Part shown: positions 43,406-53,585 of the stretch, in pieces
How the letters are laid out: the number at the start of each line of letters is the position of its first letter
How positions within the stretch are numbered: position 1 is the first letter of the stretch
DNA from: Cupriavidus basilensis
GTDB lineage: Bacteria > Pseudomonadota > Gammaproteobacteria > Burkholderiales > Burkholderiaceae
Direction: 5' to 3'
DNA: 64,000 bases
Assembly: GCF_008801925.2 (NCBI RefSeq)
Contig: NZ_CP062803.1
Coordinates: 1,116,001-1,180,000 of the forward strand
Notes under the pieces: generated by a model
The model's input: only the letters and a program-made list of their open reading frames with translations
Told to the model about the DNA's origin: nothing
The model's database searches: none
Program-made: the position numbers and the translations under genes

Positions 43406-45469
43406 ATGCCAAAAACTGCTCACGAAGCGGTGACCTCGCCTATGGATCCGGCGGGCCCCCGATTCACGCCGACCCGGATCAGCGCCATCGCGCTAGCCTG
43501 CCTGGCGCTGACCCTGGGTGCCTGCGGCGGCGACGATCCCGTTGCAACCACAGCCCCGGCTTCGACCACCCCGACGGTGGTCGCGGGCTGCGAACTGAAC
43601 GGCACCACCGGCGGCGAAGCCGTGGTGTTGCCGGGCGACCCCAACGCGCCGGAGATCGCCACCGGCTATGCGCCCAAGAATACGGTCTACGCCAAGACCT
43701 ATATGGCGGTGACCAACAACCCGGTCTCGACCAAGGCCGCCTGCGACGTGCTGAAGAACGGCGGCACGGCAGTGGACGCCGCGGTAGCGGCGCAGATGGT
43801 GCTCAACCTGGTCGAGCCGCAATCCTCCGGTATCGGCGGCGGCTCCTTCATCATGTACTACGACGCGGCCACCAAGCAGGTCACCGCCTACGACGGGCGC
43901 GAGATGGCGCCGGCCGCCGCCGACGGCAACTATATCCAATGGAAGTCCGCCGCCGACCAGACTCCGCCGGCACCTAACGCGACGCACAGCGGCCGCTCCA
44001 TCGGCACGCCCGGCACGTTGCGCGTGCTGGAGCTGGCGCACGGCGAGCACGGCAAGCTGGCCTGGAAGGACTTGTTCTCTCCCGCCATCAAGCTGGCGAC
44101 CGATGGCTTCGCGATTCCGCCGCGCATGGCTGCCGCGATCGCCTCGGCGGTCAGCAACCCGGTGACGGCCGCCAGCATCAAGCGCGACGCCGAGATGGCC
44201 GGATATTTCCTCAATGCCGACGGCACCCCGCGCGCGGTCAACACCATCATCAAGAACCCGGCACTGGCCAATGTGTTCAGCTCGGTCGCCAGCGGCGGCG
44301 CGGATGCGTTCTACAAGAACGGCCCGATTGCCCAGGCGATCGTCGCCAAGATCCAGAACACTTACGGCGGCACCGCCACGCCAGGCCTGACCACGCTGGC
44401 CGACCTCGAGAACTACGTCGCCAAGAAACGCACGGCGGTTTGCACCACCTATCGCGAGTACGAGATTTGCGGCATGCCGCCGCCGTCCTCCGGTGGCATC
44501 GCGGTGGCGCAGATCATGGGCATCGTCGAGAACTACGAGATGTCGCGCTATGCGCCGTCGAACATGGACAAGAACGGCGGCCGCCCGAACGTGCTCGGCG
44601 TCCACCTGATGGCCGAGGCAGGCAACCTGGCCTATGCCGACCGCAACAAGTATGTGGCGGATACCGACTTCGTCGGCCTGCCGGGCGGTAGTTGGGAAAG
44701 CATGCTGAACAAGCCTTACCTGCGCAAGCGGGCAGACCTGATCAGCACGGTGGGCTCCATGACGCTGCCGGTCGCCGCGGGCGACCTCGGCGCCGTGCCG
44801 CTGGCCCCGTCGGTCATCAACGAGCACGGCACCACGCACCTGTCGCTGACCGACAAGTACGGCAACGTGGTCTCGATGACCACCACCATCGAGGCCGGCC
44901 TCGGCTCGTATCACTTCACCAACGGCTTCCTGCTCAATAACCAGCTGACCGACTTCAACGCGGCGCCCGCCGATGCCGGCGGCGTGCCGATCGCCAACCG
45001 CGTGCAGCCGGGCAAACGCCCGCGCAGCTCGATGGCGCCCACGCTGGTGTTCAAGCGCAATGCCGACGGCTCGCGCGGCGACTTCTACATGACCACCGGT
45101 TCGCCGGGCGGCGCCAGCATCATCCAGTACGTAGCCAAGACCCTGGTGGGCGTGCTGGACTGGAAGATGGACGCGCAGCAGGCTGTGTCGATGATCGACT
45201 TCGGTGGCTCAAACAGCGCCACCAGCGGCATGATGGTCGGCGGCGAGCATCCCAACGTGGACGCCACCAAGCCGGCCGGCGGCCTGGCCGGCGACAACGA
45301 TCCGCTGGTCAAGGGCCTGCGCGGGCTCGGCCACGTGGTCAACGTGACGGCGCAGTCGAGCGGCTTGAGCGCCATCATCCGCACCACCGTGGGCGGGTCG
45401 ACGGCACTGGTCGGCGGGGCCGATCCGCGTCGTGAGGGCGTGGTGCTGGGCGATACGTTCAAGCCATAA
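43406..45469 (+). CDS. ggt: Gamma-glutamyltransferase, lipoprotein form
   Basis: This 687-residue Ntn-hydrolase cleaves or transfers gamma-glutamyl groups from glutathione and related peptides. The N-terminus has a lipobox (LALTLGAC at residues 36-39 region) followed by a Gly-Asp linker, so it is likely an anchored envelope protein. The large-subunit motif is GTAVDAAVAAQMVLNLVEPQ with GIGGGSFIMYYD; autocleavage occurs before the Thr of NEHGTTHLSLTDK, then GLGSYHFTNGFLLNNQL. The start at 43406 is preceded by ACAGGAAGAAC. It is longer than E. coli GGT (580) because of the leader and linker. Confidence 0.92.
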   Translation: MPKTAHEAVTSPMDPAGPRFTPTRISAIALACLALTLGACGGDDPVATTAPASTTPTVVAGCELNGTTGGEAVVLPGDPNAPEIATGYAPKNTVYAKTYMAVTNNPVSTKAACDVLKNGGTAVDAAVAAQMVLNLVEPQSSGIGGGSFIMYYDAATKQVTAYDGREMAPAAADGNYIQWKSAADQTPPAPNATHSGRSIGTPGTLRVLELAHGEHGKLAWKDLFSPAIKLATDGFAIPPRMAAAIASAVSNPVTAASIKRDAEMAGYFLNADGTPRAVNTIIKNPALANVFSSVASGGADAFYKNGPIAQAIVAKIQNTYGGTATPGLTTLADLENYVAKKRTAVCTTYREYEICGMPPPSSGGIAVAQIMGIVENYEMSRYAPSNMDKNGGRPNVLGVHLMAEAGNLAYADRNKYVADTDFVGLPGGSWESMLNKPYLRKRADLISTVGSMTLPVAAGDLGAVPLAPSVINEHGTTHLSLTDKYGNVVSMTTTIEAGLGSYHFTNGFLLNNQLTDFNAAPADAGGVPIANRVQPGKRPRSSMAPTLVFKRNADGSRGDFYMTTGSPGGASIIQYVAKTLVGVLDWKMDAQQAVSMIDFGGSNSATSGMMVGGEHPNVDATKPAGGLAGDNDPLVKGLRGLGHVVNVTAQSSGLSAIIRTTVGGSTALVGGADPRREGVVLGDTFKP

Positions 45470-45572
45470 GCCATTTGCTATAAGCCGGAACGGAAGGGTT
45501 TGCGGAAATTTCTCCGCATGCATTGGGAAGTGGCTGATTGGTTGATGCGGCTCCGCTCGCTAAAGTAGTCAC

Positions 45573-45670
45573 TTACCGCTCTCTCCCCGGGGGTGGTTTT
45601 CCCGAGAGGGCCTAATCCCTTGGCCCTCCTTCCGTGGCGCTGCATGCTCTTGCATGCGGCGCTTTTTTTT
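45573..45670 (+). ncRNA. Candidate small RNA with three stem-loops and anti-Shine-Dalgarno-like loop
   Basis: About 100 bases after ggt a compact region contains a stem CTCTC...GAGAG (45580-45607), a stem GGGCC...GGCCC (45608-45626), a single-stranded CTCCTTCC stretch, then a strong terminator hairpin and eight T residues. No open frame is credible. It could instead be a long ggt 3' trailer. Confidence 0.35.
45637..45670 (+). terminator. Strong intrinsic terminator
   Basis: GCGCTGCATGC (45637-45647) pairs with GCATGCGGCGC (45652-45662) with one internal mismatch, around TCTT, followed by eight T residues. Confidence 0.85.
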
Positions 45671-45717
45671 CCGCCTTCCCCCTTACCTTTCCCTCTGCCT
45701 TCCCACCACGGAGTCGC

Positions 45718-46287
45718 CTACCAGACCCGGATCTTGAGTTGCAGCGAGATGCAGCCATCCACCTTCCCCCGCATCGTCGGCACGTAGATCAGGTTCGCTC
45801 CCACGCGCCCATACTCGATGCTGATGACGGGCGCCGCCATTGGCGACCAGCCACCGTGATTGACATCCGGATATCCGCGCACCGCGCCCGCCGTGGCACC
45901 GATCCGTACCGGGCCAAGATGCAGAGGTTGCCAGGTGACGGTCGCATAGGTGGAGTGATCGCGCATGCTGTTGCGGTACTCGCCGGCCGACAAGGTGAAA
46001 TCCTCGGTGATGCGGACATCCGCGCCGATGCCCCAGTTGGCCGCGTTGTAGTGCGCCGCATGATTGAAGTGGTAAGAGAGAAACCCGGCGTTTAGCCAGA
46101 CCTGGGGGCTGAACGCGGGCGCCGGCGTAGCCTGTGCCGGATCTGCCGGGGGGTCTGGCGGCGTGCTGTCATCCGCGCGGGCGGCGGCCGCCCACAGAGA
46201 TGCGCCTAGCGCAAACACCATCACCATCAGGAGCTTGCGCGGAAAAAGGCGATACCTCGCCGCGCCAGGAACTGGATAAGCATCCAT
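45718..46287 (-). CDS. Hypothetical outer-membrane beta-barrel protein
   Basis: This 189-residue exported protein has a signal peptide (LLMVMVFALGASLWAAAARA) and a mature part starting with a Pro-rich linker, then amphipathic beta strands (WLNAGFLSYHFNHAAHYNA, ITEDFTLSAGEYRNS, PVRIGATAGAVRGYP) that end in IRVW, a C-terminal aromatic residue of outer-membrane barrels. The His-rich N-terminal strand resembles small barrel enzymes such as PagP but no catalytic set is clear. It is convergent with the ggt trailer region. An in-frame ATG at the signal (residue 21) is an alternative start. Confidence 0.68.
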   Translation of the reverse strand: MDAYPVPGAARYRLFPRKLLMVMVFALGASLWAAAARADDSTPPDPPADPAQATPAPAFSPQVWLNAGFLSYHFNHAAHYNAANWGIGADVRITEDFTLSAGEYRNSMRDHSTYATVTWQPLHLGPVRIGATAGAVRGYPDVNHGGWSPMAAPVISIEYGRVGANLIYVPTMRGKVDGCISLQLKIRVW

Positions 46288-46755
46288 GGCCGCTTCCTTG
46301 TCGATTGTCTTGGCTGGGAGCTGGCTGGACGCGACGCGAATCGGCGTGCGGGCGCAGCCATCCTGCGCGAGTCCGGCGTGGCGCCGGCGGCCCTAGGTGG
46401 CGGCGGTGTGCATGATGTTCCCCGGTTGCGTGGCAAGTGCGAACGCGTACCGCGTGCTGTGCGGCCGCTTCGTCATCAGTCCCGGCGGCCAATTGGATCG
46501 GCGGGCCGGTCTTGTATTTATCGTGTTACCAGTCTGGTGCTTCGGCGCGAGGGATTCAATCAATCGAATGCCGTAAGCCTATGGAGGGGATTGGAGGGCA
46601 AGCGGATGTCAACGTGCCGGTAATACGGCACGTTCCGCGAGCTTGCGCAGGCAGGCGGGGGAGGGTTGCTATGCCGCTGGCGGCTGCCATGCGGCAGCGC
46701 CAGGGCATGGCGCAATCAGGCAAACACGCGTTTGACGATGCGCGCTTGGGTCAGG
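46288..46755. other. Non-coding stretch of 468 bases with a palindrome
   Basis: No convincing gene is seen on either strand; open frames here lack ribosome sites and run out of frame of the neighbours. The only structured element is a perfect 9-bp inverted repeat at 46611-46634 (AACGTGCCG and CGGCACGTT, spacer GTAATA). Promoter sequence for the gene at 46287 presumably lies on the left side. Confidence 0.6.
46611..46634. repeat. Perfect 9-bp inverted repeat with 6-base spacer
   Basis: AACGTGCCG and CGGCACGTT flank GTAATA. It has the same arm length and spacing as the palindrome at 43251-43274 but a different sequence. It has no T tract and so is not an obvious terminator. Confidence 0.45.
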
Positions 46756-47625
46756 TCATGCGGCAGACGCGCTGGCGGAACCGGCCTGGCTGTGCGCCAT
46801 CGTGCGCCAGGCCAGGTGCGCGGTGCCGGCGGGCGGCTCCGCACGCATGGCTTGCGCGCGCACATCCGGAAAATCCGCTGCGTCGAGCCAGACCGACAGG
46901 AAGGCGCCCATCGCGTCGAGCAGCGTGTCCGAGTTGATGCCGGTCGGCCCGCCCACCTTCGGGCAGATGACCAGTTGCGTGCCCTCGTGCGAATACACGC
47001 GCAGCGTCTTGACCAGGTCTGCCGGCTGCAGGTGATGCTCCGAGCAGGGCACGCCCTGGAAGCCAAACGCCAGCAGGAATTCCTCTTCCTCGGCCTGCCC
47101 CGTGCAGAGAATCACCTTGGGACGCATGCGCCGGCGCTGCTCCGCGATAAAGCGGAAGCGCCCACCCTGGCGGCAGAATTCCACATAGCGCCAGTTCGGG
47201 CTGAGGCACGGGTTGCGGCGAAAGGTCTCGATCTGCGACAGGTCCATCTGCTGCGGCTTGGGCAGAGGGTAGAGATTGATCTTGAACTCCCAGCCGCGCG
47301 GCGCGTAGAGGTACTGGTCGAAGTAGCCGCGCCAGTCCAGCCCCGGCATGGTTTCACGCAGCGTTGCCGCGCGCGTCGCCGCCATGATGCGGGCGAGGCG
47401 CTGGTGCGTTTGCCAGCGCGGCATGTCATGCCGGTGGCGCTCGCGGAATGCGCTGTCCCAGGCGGGCGGCTCATGCACCGGCGCCAGCGAGGCACCCGGC
47501 GTAGACGCAAGCAGGTGGGGCTCCTTATCGCATATCCAGACCGCCGCGCCGATGTTCCCCCCCTCCATGCCGGCGTACGAAGAGAAATACGCGTCCAACT
47601 CCTCGCTGCTGAAAACTGATGTCAT
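46756..47625 (-). CDS. Uncharacterised 289-residue protein
   Basis: I do not recognise this soluble protein. The start at 47625 (MTSVFSSEELDAYF) is favoured by GAGAGAGCAA; the frame runs open to 47886 and a second ATG is at 47637. The first part has GMEGGNIGAAVWICDKEPH, then FDQYLYAPRGWEFKINLYPL and KVILCTGQAEEEEFLLAFG, an alpha/beta pattern slightly like the uracil-DNA glycosylase fold, but no catalytic motif is certain. Several His and Glu residues are clustered in the C-terminal half (CSEHHLQPADL). It has no operon partner. Palindrome 47918 lies upstream. Confidence 0.65.
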   Translation of the reverse strand: MTSVFSSEELDAYFSSYAGMEGGNIGAAVWICDKEPHLLASTPGASLAPVHEPPAWDSAFRERHRHDMPRWQTHQRLARIMAATRAATLRETMPGLDWRGYFDQYLYAPRGWEFKINLYPLPKPQQMDLSQIETFRRNPCLSPNWRYVEFCRQGGRFRFIAEQRRRMRPKVILCTGQAEEEEFLLAFGFQGVPCSEHHLQPADLVKTLRVYSHEGTQLVICPKVGGPTGINSDTLLDAMGAFLSVWLDAADFPDVRAQAMRAEPPAGTAHLAWRTMAHSQAGSASASAA

Positions 47626-48085
47626 TTGCTCTCTCATTCTTCGTGGCCCGTCATGCAAGTCCCTGTCGATGCGCGGCGCGCGACAGGGCTCCCCGAGTAG
47701 CGGCGGCATGGCGCTGCGCGCTCGCGCGTGAATGACAAGGACAAGCGCAATCACCGTGCCATCTGGCCGACGGCGCTTGCTGACGTGGTGCGGTGGTGGT
47801 GCGAGGCGAATGGGGGCAGGCTGGAAGCCGCGCCAGATAAGGGATTGCGGGCGATCTGCCGATGACGGGGAGGGGGCGGATGCCATGGGCCGCCACGCGG
47901 GCGGATGGCGCGGCGGTGTTACGCGTTACGTAACGTGGGCGGTGTGGGGGAACGCGGAGGGTAGCTAGCGTACTGCGCCTTTTGAGCAGACCTGCCCCGC
48001 TGTGAGGCAGTCGGCGAACCGCCGCACGCAGCGCCGGCCCCCAAGGCCGGCAGGCCTAGCCGCCCACAGAAGGTCCGGCGGGCAT
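47626..48085. other. Non-coding stretch of 460 bases with the GTTACG palindrome
   Basis: No gene with a usable start is seen. The stretch holds the GTTACG-N5-CGTAAC copy at 47918 and a GC-rich inverted sequence (GCCGGCCCCCAAGGCCGGC near 48031). It is the upstream region of the minus-strand gene at 47625. Confidence 0.6.
47918..47934. promoter_or_regulatory. 17-bp palindrome GTTACG-N5-CGTAAC (copy 2)
   Basis: The arms flank CGTTA. The motif is the same as at 42431-42447. It lies about 290 bases upstream of the gene starting at 47625. Confidence 0.5.
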
Positions 48086-48433
48086 CTAGACCTTATTCGC
48101 GTCGAAGACTAGCAAGAACGCGGCAACCATGTCTGAGATTTCCGTGGTCAGGCATCTGCTCTTCAATCCTGCCGGGCCGCATTTTGCAAGCATTCGCTGG
48201 CCGATGACCTCGAAGTTGTATGGGCTGAGCGCGGCCTTCGCCCGTTCAAAGCACGCGGCGCCTGGGCCACCTTCATAGACCTTGCCGTATTTCCCATGGC
48301 AGTAGCTGATTGCCGCACTGATTGCGGCGCTGCCAGCTGCTAAGGCAGTGGTGGTTTTGTCATCTAGCGCATGTGCTGGCCTGGTGAGGCAAAGGAGGAG
48401 GCCAAGGGTTATGAGGGTTGTTTTTCTGACCAT
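48086..48433 (-). CDS. Hypothetical exported 115-residue protein
   Basis: I do not recognise this protein. A Sec signal peptide (KTTLITLGLLLCLTRPAHA, cleavage after about residue 22) supports the start at 48433, although no strong ribosome site is present; other in-frame starts up to 48520 exist. The mature part has four cysteines (ISYCHGKYG, AACFERAKAAL, LAKCGPAG, SRCLTTEI), suggesting two disulfides in the periplasm. Base composition around it is a little less GC-rich than the neighbours, and tRNA-Thr lies about 540 bases away, so it may be acquired. Confidence 0.55.
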   Translation of the reverse strand: MVRKTTLITLGLLLCLTRPAHALDDKTTTALAAGSAAISAAISYCHGKYGKVYEGGPGAACFERAKAALSPYNFEVIGQRMLAKCGPAGLKSRCLTTEISDMVAAFLLVFDANKV

Positions 48434-48933
48434 TTTGATCGCAGTGAGTTGGAGCGCTGCCAGCGCCCGCAGTCGGAAATTGAGCATCGCCGGATTCTTC
48501 CACGATTGCTGCTTCTCCAATGTAGTAGCTTCGTGGGGTGGCTCTACTTCTGCGGGCTCCCGCCTTTAACGAGCCACTAACGCAACAGTAGGCCGTTGCT
48601 AAACGTGCCGTGCCAAATCGTGCCTATCCGCGCTACCCGTTGTCTACGCCAAGGACGGTAACCGCTAGGGCATGGAGAGGGTGCTGACGAGTCTTGGCGG
48701 CGGCGGCCTGGCTGCCTGCAAGAAGCGGATGGGTGAATTCGACGCGGCCGAGAAGGCGCTGCTAAACCATCGGGCCGCCCGGTGCGGCGCCGTTGGAAGG
48801 CGGGCACCATCACGCATGTCGATTGCAGGGAGGCCTGCGCCGAACCGAGCAGGCAGACGCCGTGCTCGCGAGGCGCTGAGTCGTCTCCATGGCCCGGGGC
48901 TGAAGTCGAGGCGGCAAAGTGACGCCAGAAAAG
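48434..48933. other. Non-coding stretch of 500 bases
   Basis: No convincing gene. A plus-strand open frame at 48672-48947 lacks a ribosome site and is Arg-rich in a way typical of shadow frames. A repeated CGTGCC element (48607-48628) is the only visible motif. Confidence 0.55.
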
Positions 48934-48960
48934 AAAAAAGCCCTTGAAATTCAAGGGCTT
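48934..48960 (-). terminator. Intrinsic terminator of tRNA-Thr
   Basis: Read on the minus strand, AAGCCCTTGAA pairs with TTCAAGGGCTT and is followed by six T residues, 12 bases after the tRNA 3' end. Confidence 0.88.
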
Positions 48961-48972
48961 AGATCTAATTAA

Positions 48973-49048
48973 TGGTGCCGAAGAGAGGAATCGAACCCCC
49001 GACCTTCTCATTACGAATGAGCTGCTCTACCGACTGAGCTACTTCGGC
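48973..49048 (-). tRNA. tRNA-Thr(CGU)
   Basis: On the minus strand GCCGAAG pairs with CTTCGGC less one position near the acceptor, anticodon stem CTCAT/ATGAG encloses TCGTA with anticodon CGU, and GGGTTCGATTCC forms the T arm. CCA is encoded at 48973-48975. Length is 76 bases. Confidence 0.93.
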
Positions 49049-49174
49049 CCACCATCCGTCAACAACTGGATGAAGCCCGCAATCATAGCAGCGTTTTTTT
49101 TTGCTGTGAAGTCCAGGAGCAAATTTTTTGCCGGGAGTCCCTGCAGGCACGCCGCCGGGTGGCGGCGCGGTCAT

Positions 49175-50623
49175 TCAGGCGGCGTCGTTGGCGGGCAGTG
49201 GCGCGGGCCCGGCACGATGGCGGAACCGGAGCAGGTAGGCCACGCTGAGCACTGCCAGGAAGGGGATGCCTGTGAGCAGCGTCATGCGGAAGGCGTCGGT
49301 AAACAGGGTGGTCAGCATGATGGCCAGCAGCATGCCGGCACCTAGCAGCGTGAGCACGGGGAAGCCGCGCATGCGGAAGGCCAGGGGGCGGTTGCCGGCG
49401 GCGGCCCATTGGCGGCGGAAGCGGTAGTGGGTGACGAAGATCATGAACCAGGTGAAGAGGGCGCCGAACATGGAAATGGCCATCATCAGCAGGAAGGCAT
49501 CGCCGGGGTAGAAGACGTTGAGGCCGGTGGCCAGCGCGATGCCGATGCTGGAGAGCAGCAGCGCGCGCACGGGGATGCCGCGCTTGCTGACTGCGCCGAA
49601 GCTGCGCGGCGCCTGCCCGGCGCGTGCCAGGCTGAACATGGTGCGGGTGGTGATGTAGAGCTGGCTGTTCATGGCGGACAGCGCGGCGATCAGCACGACG
49701 AAGTTGATGATGGCGGCGGCGCCCGGCACGTGGACGGCTTCCATCACCTGGACGAAGGGGCTTTTCTGCGCGCCGGCCTGGTTCCAGGGGACGATGGCGA
49801 GCATCAGCGCGAGCGTGAGCAGATAGAACAGGCCGAGCCGGATCATGGTGGAGCGGAAGGCTTGCAGCACGGCGCGCTCGGGGTCCTGGGCTTCGCCGGC
49901 GGCGACCGCGATCATCTCGATGCTGAGGTAGCTGAAGATCGATACGATCACCGCGACCCACATGCCCCACAAACCGTTTGGCAGGAAGCCGCCGTGCGCC
50001 GTGTAGTGATGGAAGCCGGCGCCGGCCGCGCCGCTGCCGGTGCTGCCGGGCGCGCCGAAGACGATGTAGGCGGCCACCAGGATAAAGGCGACGATGGCGA
50101 TGATCTTGACCATCGAGAACAGGTACTCGACGGCGCCGAAGATGCCTACGCCCACCAGGTTGATCAGGATCAGCGCGGCGGAGAACGAGACGATCCAGAA
50201 CCAGGCGGGCACCTGCGGGAACCAGTACCCCATGTAGAGCGCCACGGCGGTGACTTCGGTGCCGACCGCGAGCACGATCGAGGCCCAGTAGGCGTAGCGC
50301 ACCAGGAAGCCGGCGAGCGGGCTGACATAGTGCTCGGCATAGGCGCCGAAGGAGCCGGAGGTGGGGTGGGCTACCGTCATCTCGGCCAGGCAGCCCATCA
50401 GCAGCAGCGTGACCAGTGCACCGATGGCGTAGCTGAGCAGCACGCCGGGGCCGGCGAAGCCGATGGCAAAGCCGCTGCCCATGAACAGGCCGGTGCCGAT
50501 GGCGCCGCCAATGGCGATCATGGCGAGCTGCGCGGGTTTGAGGCTGCGGTGCAGGCCTTGCTCGCGCTGGACGATTTGCTGGAAGCCTCCGCTTGCGTGG
50601 CGTTGCCCGTTTCCTTGTTCCAT
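49175..50623 (-). CDS. APC-family amino acid permease (GABA/aromatic type)
   Basis: This 482-residue inner-membrane protein has about 12 transmembrane helices. The APC signature is in AMIAIGGAIGTGLFMGSGFA near residue 35, followed by PTSGSFGAYAEHYVSPLAGF and YLSIEMIAVAAGEAQDPERA. It resembles GabP/AnsP/ProY-type transporters. It lies 112 bases downstream of the 3-hydroxyanthranilate operon on the same strand and could carry an aromatic amino acid or its breakdown product, but this is inference. The start is preceded by AGGAGGAGAC. Confidence 0.87.
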   Translation of the reverse strand: MEQGNGQRHASGGFQQIVQREQGLHRSLKPAQLAMIAIGGAIGTGLFMGSGFAIGFAGPGVLLSYAIGALVTLLLMGCLAEMTVAHPTSGSFGAYAEHYVSPLAGFLVRYAYWASIVLAVGTEVTAVALYMGYWFPQVPAWFWIVSFSAALILINLVGVGIFGAVEYLFSMVKIIAIVAFILVAAYIVFGAPGSTGSGAAGAGFHHYTAHGGFLPNGLWGMWVAVIVSIFSYLSIEMIAVAAGEAQDPERAVLQAFRSTMIRLGLFYLLTLALMLAIVPWNQAGAQKSPFVQVMEAVHVPGAAAIINFVVLIAALSAMNSQLYITTRTMFSLARAGQAPRSFGAVSKRGIPVRALLLSSIGIALATGLNVFYPGDAFLLMMAISMFGALFTWFMIFVTHYRFRRQWAAAGNRPLAFRMRGFPVLTLLGAGMLLAIMLTTLFTDAFRMTLLTGIPFLAVLSVAYLLRFRHRAGPAPLPANDAA

Positions 50624-50681
50624 GTCTCCTCCTTGGTTTGCCCACCGCCCGTGCCTTGTCGGGCACGAGCGGCGTCATTTT

Positions 50682-50727
50682 TGGCTTGTCGTTTGTTGCT
50701 TGTCCGTTCGTGGCTTGTCGTTTGTTG
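50682..50727. repeat. 17-bp direct repeat, two copies
   Basis: TGGCTTGTCGTTTGTTG occurs at 50682-50698 and 50711-50727, with related shorter units around (GCTTGTCC, TTCGTCGC). It is in the short gap between the permease and the decarboxylase gene. Confidence 0.75.
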
Positions 50728-50735
50728 TTCGTCGC

Positions 50736-52375
<1,640 letters not shown>

Positions 52376-52380
<5 letters not shown>

Positions 52381-52798
52381 GCGGCAGCGGCCGGTAGGCC
52401 ACGGCCTTGATCTCGATGAGCAGATGCGGGTGCGGCAGCTGATGCACGGCCACGGTGGTGCGGGTCGGGCCGTCGTAGTCGAAGTACTCGCCGTAGACCT
52501 CGTTGTAGCCGCCGAAATCGTTCATGTTGACGAGAAAGGTGGTGATCTCCACCAGGTCGGACAGATCGCAGCCGACGCTTTGCAGGATCTCGCGGATATT
52601 GAGGATCACGGCGCGGGTCTGCTCGCGGATGTCGAGCGCGGTCACGCCCATGGCGTCGGCGCTGGCGCCGGCGAAGCTGTTGTCCGCGCGGCGCGAGCTG
52701 GTGCCCGAGACGAACAGGAAGTCGCCGGCCCGCTTCACGTGCGGGAAGCGGCCGCGCGGGGTGGCCTTGTCGGTCAGGACTTTGGAAAGCGTAGTCAT
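52376..52798 (-). CDS. nbaF: 2-aminomuconate deaminase (RidA family)
   Basis: This 140-residue RidA-fold protein deaminates 2-aminomuconate to 4-oxalocrotonate. It has the signature [39 protein letters not shown] and the C-terminal [20 protein letters not shown]; Arg and Glu of the RidA active site are in [12 protein letters not shown] and LIEIK regions. The gene lies between nbaG and nbaC, as in the nba cluster. A second RidA gene of similar type is encoded at 60970. Confidence 0.9.
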
Positions 52799-52814
52799 GC
52801 GTGGTCTCCGGTGG

Positions 52815-53585
52815 TCAGCGTGTGCTCAGTTCGACTTGCCCCAGCCCGCTCACGCGGGTGCGTACGTGGCAGCCGGGACGCAGCGGCTCGGCCGCGGTGG
52901 CAGCGCCGGCCATGATCAGCGAGCCGGCCGGCAGCACCATGCCGGCCTGCGCCAGCAGTTGCGAGGCCTGCACCAGCGCGCGCAGCGGGTTGCCGAGGAT
53001 GGCCGCGGTAGTGCCGAGCTGCGCCGGGCGGCCGTCGATCTCGAGCTGCACGCCGCGGTTGGCCAGCGCGCAGTCCGGGCGCGACCACGGTCCCACCACC
53101 AGCGCGGCGGACGAGCAGTTGTCGGCGACGACGTCGGCCAGCGAGAACTTGAAGTTGCGATAACGCGAGTCGATGATCTCCATGGCCGGGGCCACCGCCT
53201 CGATGTAGCCGCCGGTATCGAGCAAGGTGAGCGGGCCGGCGATATCGCGCGATGTCAGGAAGCACACCTCGGGCTCGATGCGCGGATGGATAAAGGCATC
53301 GAGCGCGAGCGCGGCGCCTTCCTCGCACAGCATGGCATCGGTGAGCTGGCCCCAGATGAGGCTGTCCACGCCCATCTGGACCATCTTGGCGCGGCTGGTG
53401 AAGCCGAGCTTGATGCCGAGCGGTTGCTCGCCGCGCGCGTGGCGCAGCGCGATGGCGCCGGCCTGGATGGCGTAGGCGTCATCGATGGAAAAGGGCGTGG
53501 CGCCGCCCAGCGGGTCGATGGCTTCACGCTGGCGCGCGGCGCCGTCGAGGCGGGTGGCGTACCGGGTAATCTGATCGGCAATCAT
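52815..53585 (-). CDS. nbaG: 4-oxalocrotonate decarboxylase
   Basis: This 256-residue protein of the hydratase/decarboxylase family converts 4-oxalocrotonate to 2-hydroxypenta-2,4-dienoate. [20 protein letters not shown] and [20 protein letters not shown] align with DmpH/XylI decarboxylases rather than with the DmpE hydratase; the downstream gene at 55665 has the hydratase pattern. Its ATG at 53585 overlaps the aldolase stop by 4 bases. The longer frame to 54719 is an open frame through the aldolase gene and is not real. Confidence 0.88.
   Translation of the reverse strand: MIADQITRYATRLDGAARQREAIDPLGGATPFSIDDAYAIQAGAIALRHARGEQPLGIKLGFTSRAKMVQMGVDSLIWGQLTDAMLCEEGAALALDAFIHPRIEPEVCFLTSRDIAGPLTLLDTGGYIEAVAPAMEIIDSRYRNFKFSLADVVADNCSSAALVVGPWSRPDCALANRGVQLEIDGRPAQLGTTAAILGNPLRALVQASQLLAQAGMVLPAGSLIMAGAATAAEPLRPGCHVRTRVSGLGQVELSTR

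Noticed and set aside
48672..48947. Plus-strand 91-codon frame upstream of tRNA-Thr
   Set aside because: No ribosome site, Arg-rich composition, and its end overlaps the tRNA-Thr terminator.
48577..49011. Minus-strand open frame running out of tRNA-Thr
   Set aside because: Its start lies inside the tRNA gene and it crosses the tRNA terminator; the typical tRNA-derived peptide start shows it is an artefact.
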